Shown: positions 62,769 to 64,000 of the stretch, piece by piece
How positions within the stretch are numbered: position 1 is the first letter of the stretch
Layout: each line of letters starts with the position of its first letter
Assembly: GCA_031292355.1 (NCBI GenBank)
Contig: JARLHI010000007.1
Location: forward strand, 124,001 to 188,000
Reading direction: 5' to 3'
DNA length: 64,000 bases
DNA from: Candidatus Obscuribacterales bacterium
Lineage (GTDB): Bacteria; Cyanobacteriota; Vampirovibrionia; Obscuribacterales; Obscuribacteraceae
Translations under genes and position numbers: made by a program
The notes under the pieces: model-generated
Database searches by the model: none
What the model was told of the DNA's origin: nothing
Seen by the model: only the letters and a program-made list of their open reading frames with translations

Positions 62769-63197
62769 ATGAATTTCATCATCAAGCATGCCAACCTTGC
62801 CGGGATCACTGGGCTCATCTTTGCCGCGGTATCCGCGTTCTTCCAACTGTACTTGGTGACCGGCGCAGTCCTGGTCATCACTTCCCCTTTCATCTATCTC
62901 GCCGTGCGCAACCAAAACAAAAGGAGCAACGACATTGCTAAGGCGACGCTCCACACCCACATGCAACTGCTCGAACAGCTTGAGGAAGTGCAGTTGCTTG
63001 CTACTGTGAAGTTGGCCGGTGCTCCAGTCGACACGCAAAAAGCCGTTGCTGCCATGCTTATCGATGCGGCCAAACATCTGGCTGAGCCATATCAAAACAG
63101 CGCCATTCTCTATCCGGAAGACTATGTTCTGCAGTGGAACAAGCAAGGTCTGGCACTGCTCAAGGAGGCTCGCGACCTGCTTGAGCACCAGGGTTGA
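62769..63197 (+). CDS. Family-A small membrane protein (142 aa)
   Basis: 142-aa member of the family with 43500-44201 and 51464-51895: two membrane helices (about 10-26, 30-46), a helix with HMQLLEQLEEVQLLATVKLA, LIDAAKHLAEPYQNSAILYP and the hallmark LQWNKQGLALLKEARDLL. CGGAGAG is the SD. Unlike the 51464 copy, it has no repeat block directly upstream and sits 68 bp after phaJ. Confidence 0.75.
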   Translation: MNFIIKHANLAGITGLIFAAVSAFFQLYLVTGAVLVITSPFIYLAVRNQNKRSNDIAKATLHTHMQLLEQLEEVQLLATVKLAGAPVDTQKAVAAMLIDAAKHLAEPYQNSAILYPEDYVLQWNKQGLALLKEARDLLEHQG

Positions 63198-63294
63198 GTC
63201 CGATTGTACAAGAAACACATTTTCTTAGGAGCCGCATCATCAGACGCCCGAAAGCATGCGGCTCCGTTTCAATTTCTGGGAAAGTGAGGGTTCA

Positions 63295-63750
63295 ATGTTT
63301 TCCCGGCGAAGTAATACCAAGGCTGCATCCATCAACTTCGAGCAGAGATTACTGCTGTTTCCAATTCAGTGCCTCAATCACGTCAACTGTTGCGTAAGCT
63401 CTTTCATCTGGGTCTGTTTTCTGATGATCCATTCCAGACCTTTCACTGGCACGGAGCCTCTACTCATAATTCCACTGCTGGCGGCCACACTCTTGCCGGC
63501 ATTGGTGAGCGAATCTCTGAAGGAAACGTACAGCTCTAGGCGCACATTTGGCTACGTCCTACTTGCCCTGATGATAGTCAGCTTTATGGCAGCTGTCGTC
63601 GTTGGTTGGGTCATGGATGCAGTCCTCTGGGGAGACGCGTATATCCTCCAGGGCGCCAGTTTTGAACTCGCCATGTGCACATTGTTGCTGACCATATTGA
63701 GCATTTGGCACGCAGTTCTGAACAAGCAACTTCATTCTGTTGGCGGCTGA
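63295..63750 (+). CDS. Multi-pass membrane protein (151 aa)
   Basis: 151 aa with hydrophobic segments at about 32-46, 54-72, 86-108 and 118-142. The start ATG 63295 follows GAGGG by 5 nt and lies within a longer open frame (63256). Unknown family. A long inverted repeat follows its stop. Confidence 0.6.
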   Translation: MFSRRSNTKAASINFEQRLLLFPIQCLNHVNCCVSSFIWVCFLMIHSRPFTGTEPLLIIPLLAATLLPALVSESLKETYSSRRTFGYVLLALMIVSFMAAVVVGWVMDAVLWGDAYILQGASFELAMCTLLLTILSIWHAVLNKQLHSVGG

Positions 63751-63751
63751 A

Positions 63752-63806
63752 CTCGAAAATTTGTGGTGCTGATGATTCATTCCATCAGCACCGCAGATTT
63801 TCGAAT
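63752..63806. terminator. Long imperfect hairpin after the last small membrane gene
   Basis: CGAAAATTTGTGGTGCTGAT pairs with ATCAGCACCGCAGATTTTCG (two mismatches) across a 10-nt loop. There is little T tract, so termination may be partial. Confidence 0.55.
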
Positions 63807-63850
63807 CGCTTTGCTGACGTTTTCGGCGCAACTCTATGGCTTCTATCTTG

Positions 63851-63878
63851 TTGATACTTTGCCATAATAAACTATAAA
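63851..63878 (+). promoter_or_regulatory. Sigma70-like promoter upstream of the possible tmRNA
   Basis: TTGATA and TATAAA separated by 16 bp, about 38 bp before the G-rich start of the RNA. Confidence 0.6.
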
Positions 63879-63915
63879 GAGCATAAGAGGGAACAGCAAA
63901 AAAGAGGCAGAAAAT

Positions 63916-64000
63916 GGGGGGGTATTGACAGGATCGACCGCCTACATGGAAAACAAAGTCCGAGAATCAATCACGGCTGAACTTAAGGCTTAGTTCGTGC
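63916..64000 (+). ncRNA. ssrA: Possible 5' end of tmRNA, cut by the window edge
   Basis: GGGGGGGTATTGACAGGATCGAC resembles, in two pieces, the tmRNA 5' pattern: a G-rich acceptor strand, a D-like loop, then GGA-x-x-CGAC. It sits behind a promoter without an SD. The tag reading frame and 3' half lie beyond the window, so the call is uncertain. Other stable RNAs are possible. Confidence 0.4.

Noticed and set aside
49558..63750. Integron-like gene cassette array
   Set aside because: Genes are short and individually equipped, but they lie in both orientations and I see no attC-type sites or integrase.

Overview
This is a bacterial window with no rRNA, tRNA, CRISPR array or recognisable intact insertion sequence. 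It is roughly half G+C and uses strong Shine-Dalgarno (SD) sequences (AAAGGA or AGGAG) with ATG, GTG and some TTG starts. Secreted wall-acting and sugar-acting enzymes, a PBP4-type peptidase, a Pkn-type kinase with a zinc ribbon, a DUF4388 protein, a TadG-like protein and an animal-type glutaminase would fit a large-genome environmental bacterium. A non-photosynthetic cyanobacterial relative (Melainabacteria/Obscuribacterales) is my best guess, but it is an inference and not shown by any marker gene.

Layout. 1-24 kb is mixed chromosomal content: an MmyB-type regulator, an exported repeat protein, an orphan 639-aa membrane protein, a Nudix hydrolase, a membrane protein overlapping a glutaminase with ankyrin repeats, an adenine deaminase-like enzyme, a catalase-like haem protein, an RraB-like membrane protein, dacB, a chromate transporter-S41 protease pair, a degenerate sensor kinase next to a Clp-N protein, a Ste24-like protease and TPR proteins. 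24-27 kb is a small-gene and debris zone with a duplicated TPR 3' end, an orphan C-terminal remnant and tiny ORFs. 27-49 kb is again conventional: acyl-CoA dehydrogenase, Ser/Thr kinase, GH125 mannosidase, patatin, a split histidine kinase, a GH5 cellulase with a long Thr/Pro linker, a TadG-like protein, a YaeR-like VOC protein, wecB, a DUF4388 protein and gltB.

49.5-63.8 kb is the accessory region. It holds more than 20 short genes, mostly one- to three-pass membrane proteins of 39-150 aa, each with its own strong SD. Mixed in are a membrane fatty-acid-hydroxylase-like enzyme, a methyltransferase, a MaoC hydratase, a Com-type zinc-ribbon protein with a possible chagasin-like domain, an ELPGD-repeat protein and an Imm33-like protein. 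Several gene fragments lie between them.

The most interesting signal is a conserved non-coding block of about 260-280 bp, present four times (51964-52226 reversed; 52253-52505; 54461-54740; 61144-61420). Each copy starts with TGACAC-type elements spaced 11 bp apart and ends with the dyad TGACC-N3-GGTCA. At least three copies lie upstream of accessory genes. This suggests a shared regulator, or a small RNA family, controlling this set of genes. Two genes of this region (51464-51895 and 62769-63197) and 43500-44201 outside it form a paralogous membrane-protein family. The window ends in what may be the 5' end of tmRNA behind a sigma70-like promoter.
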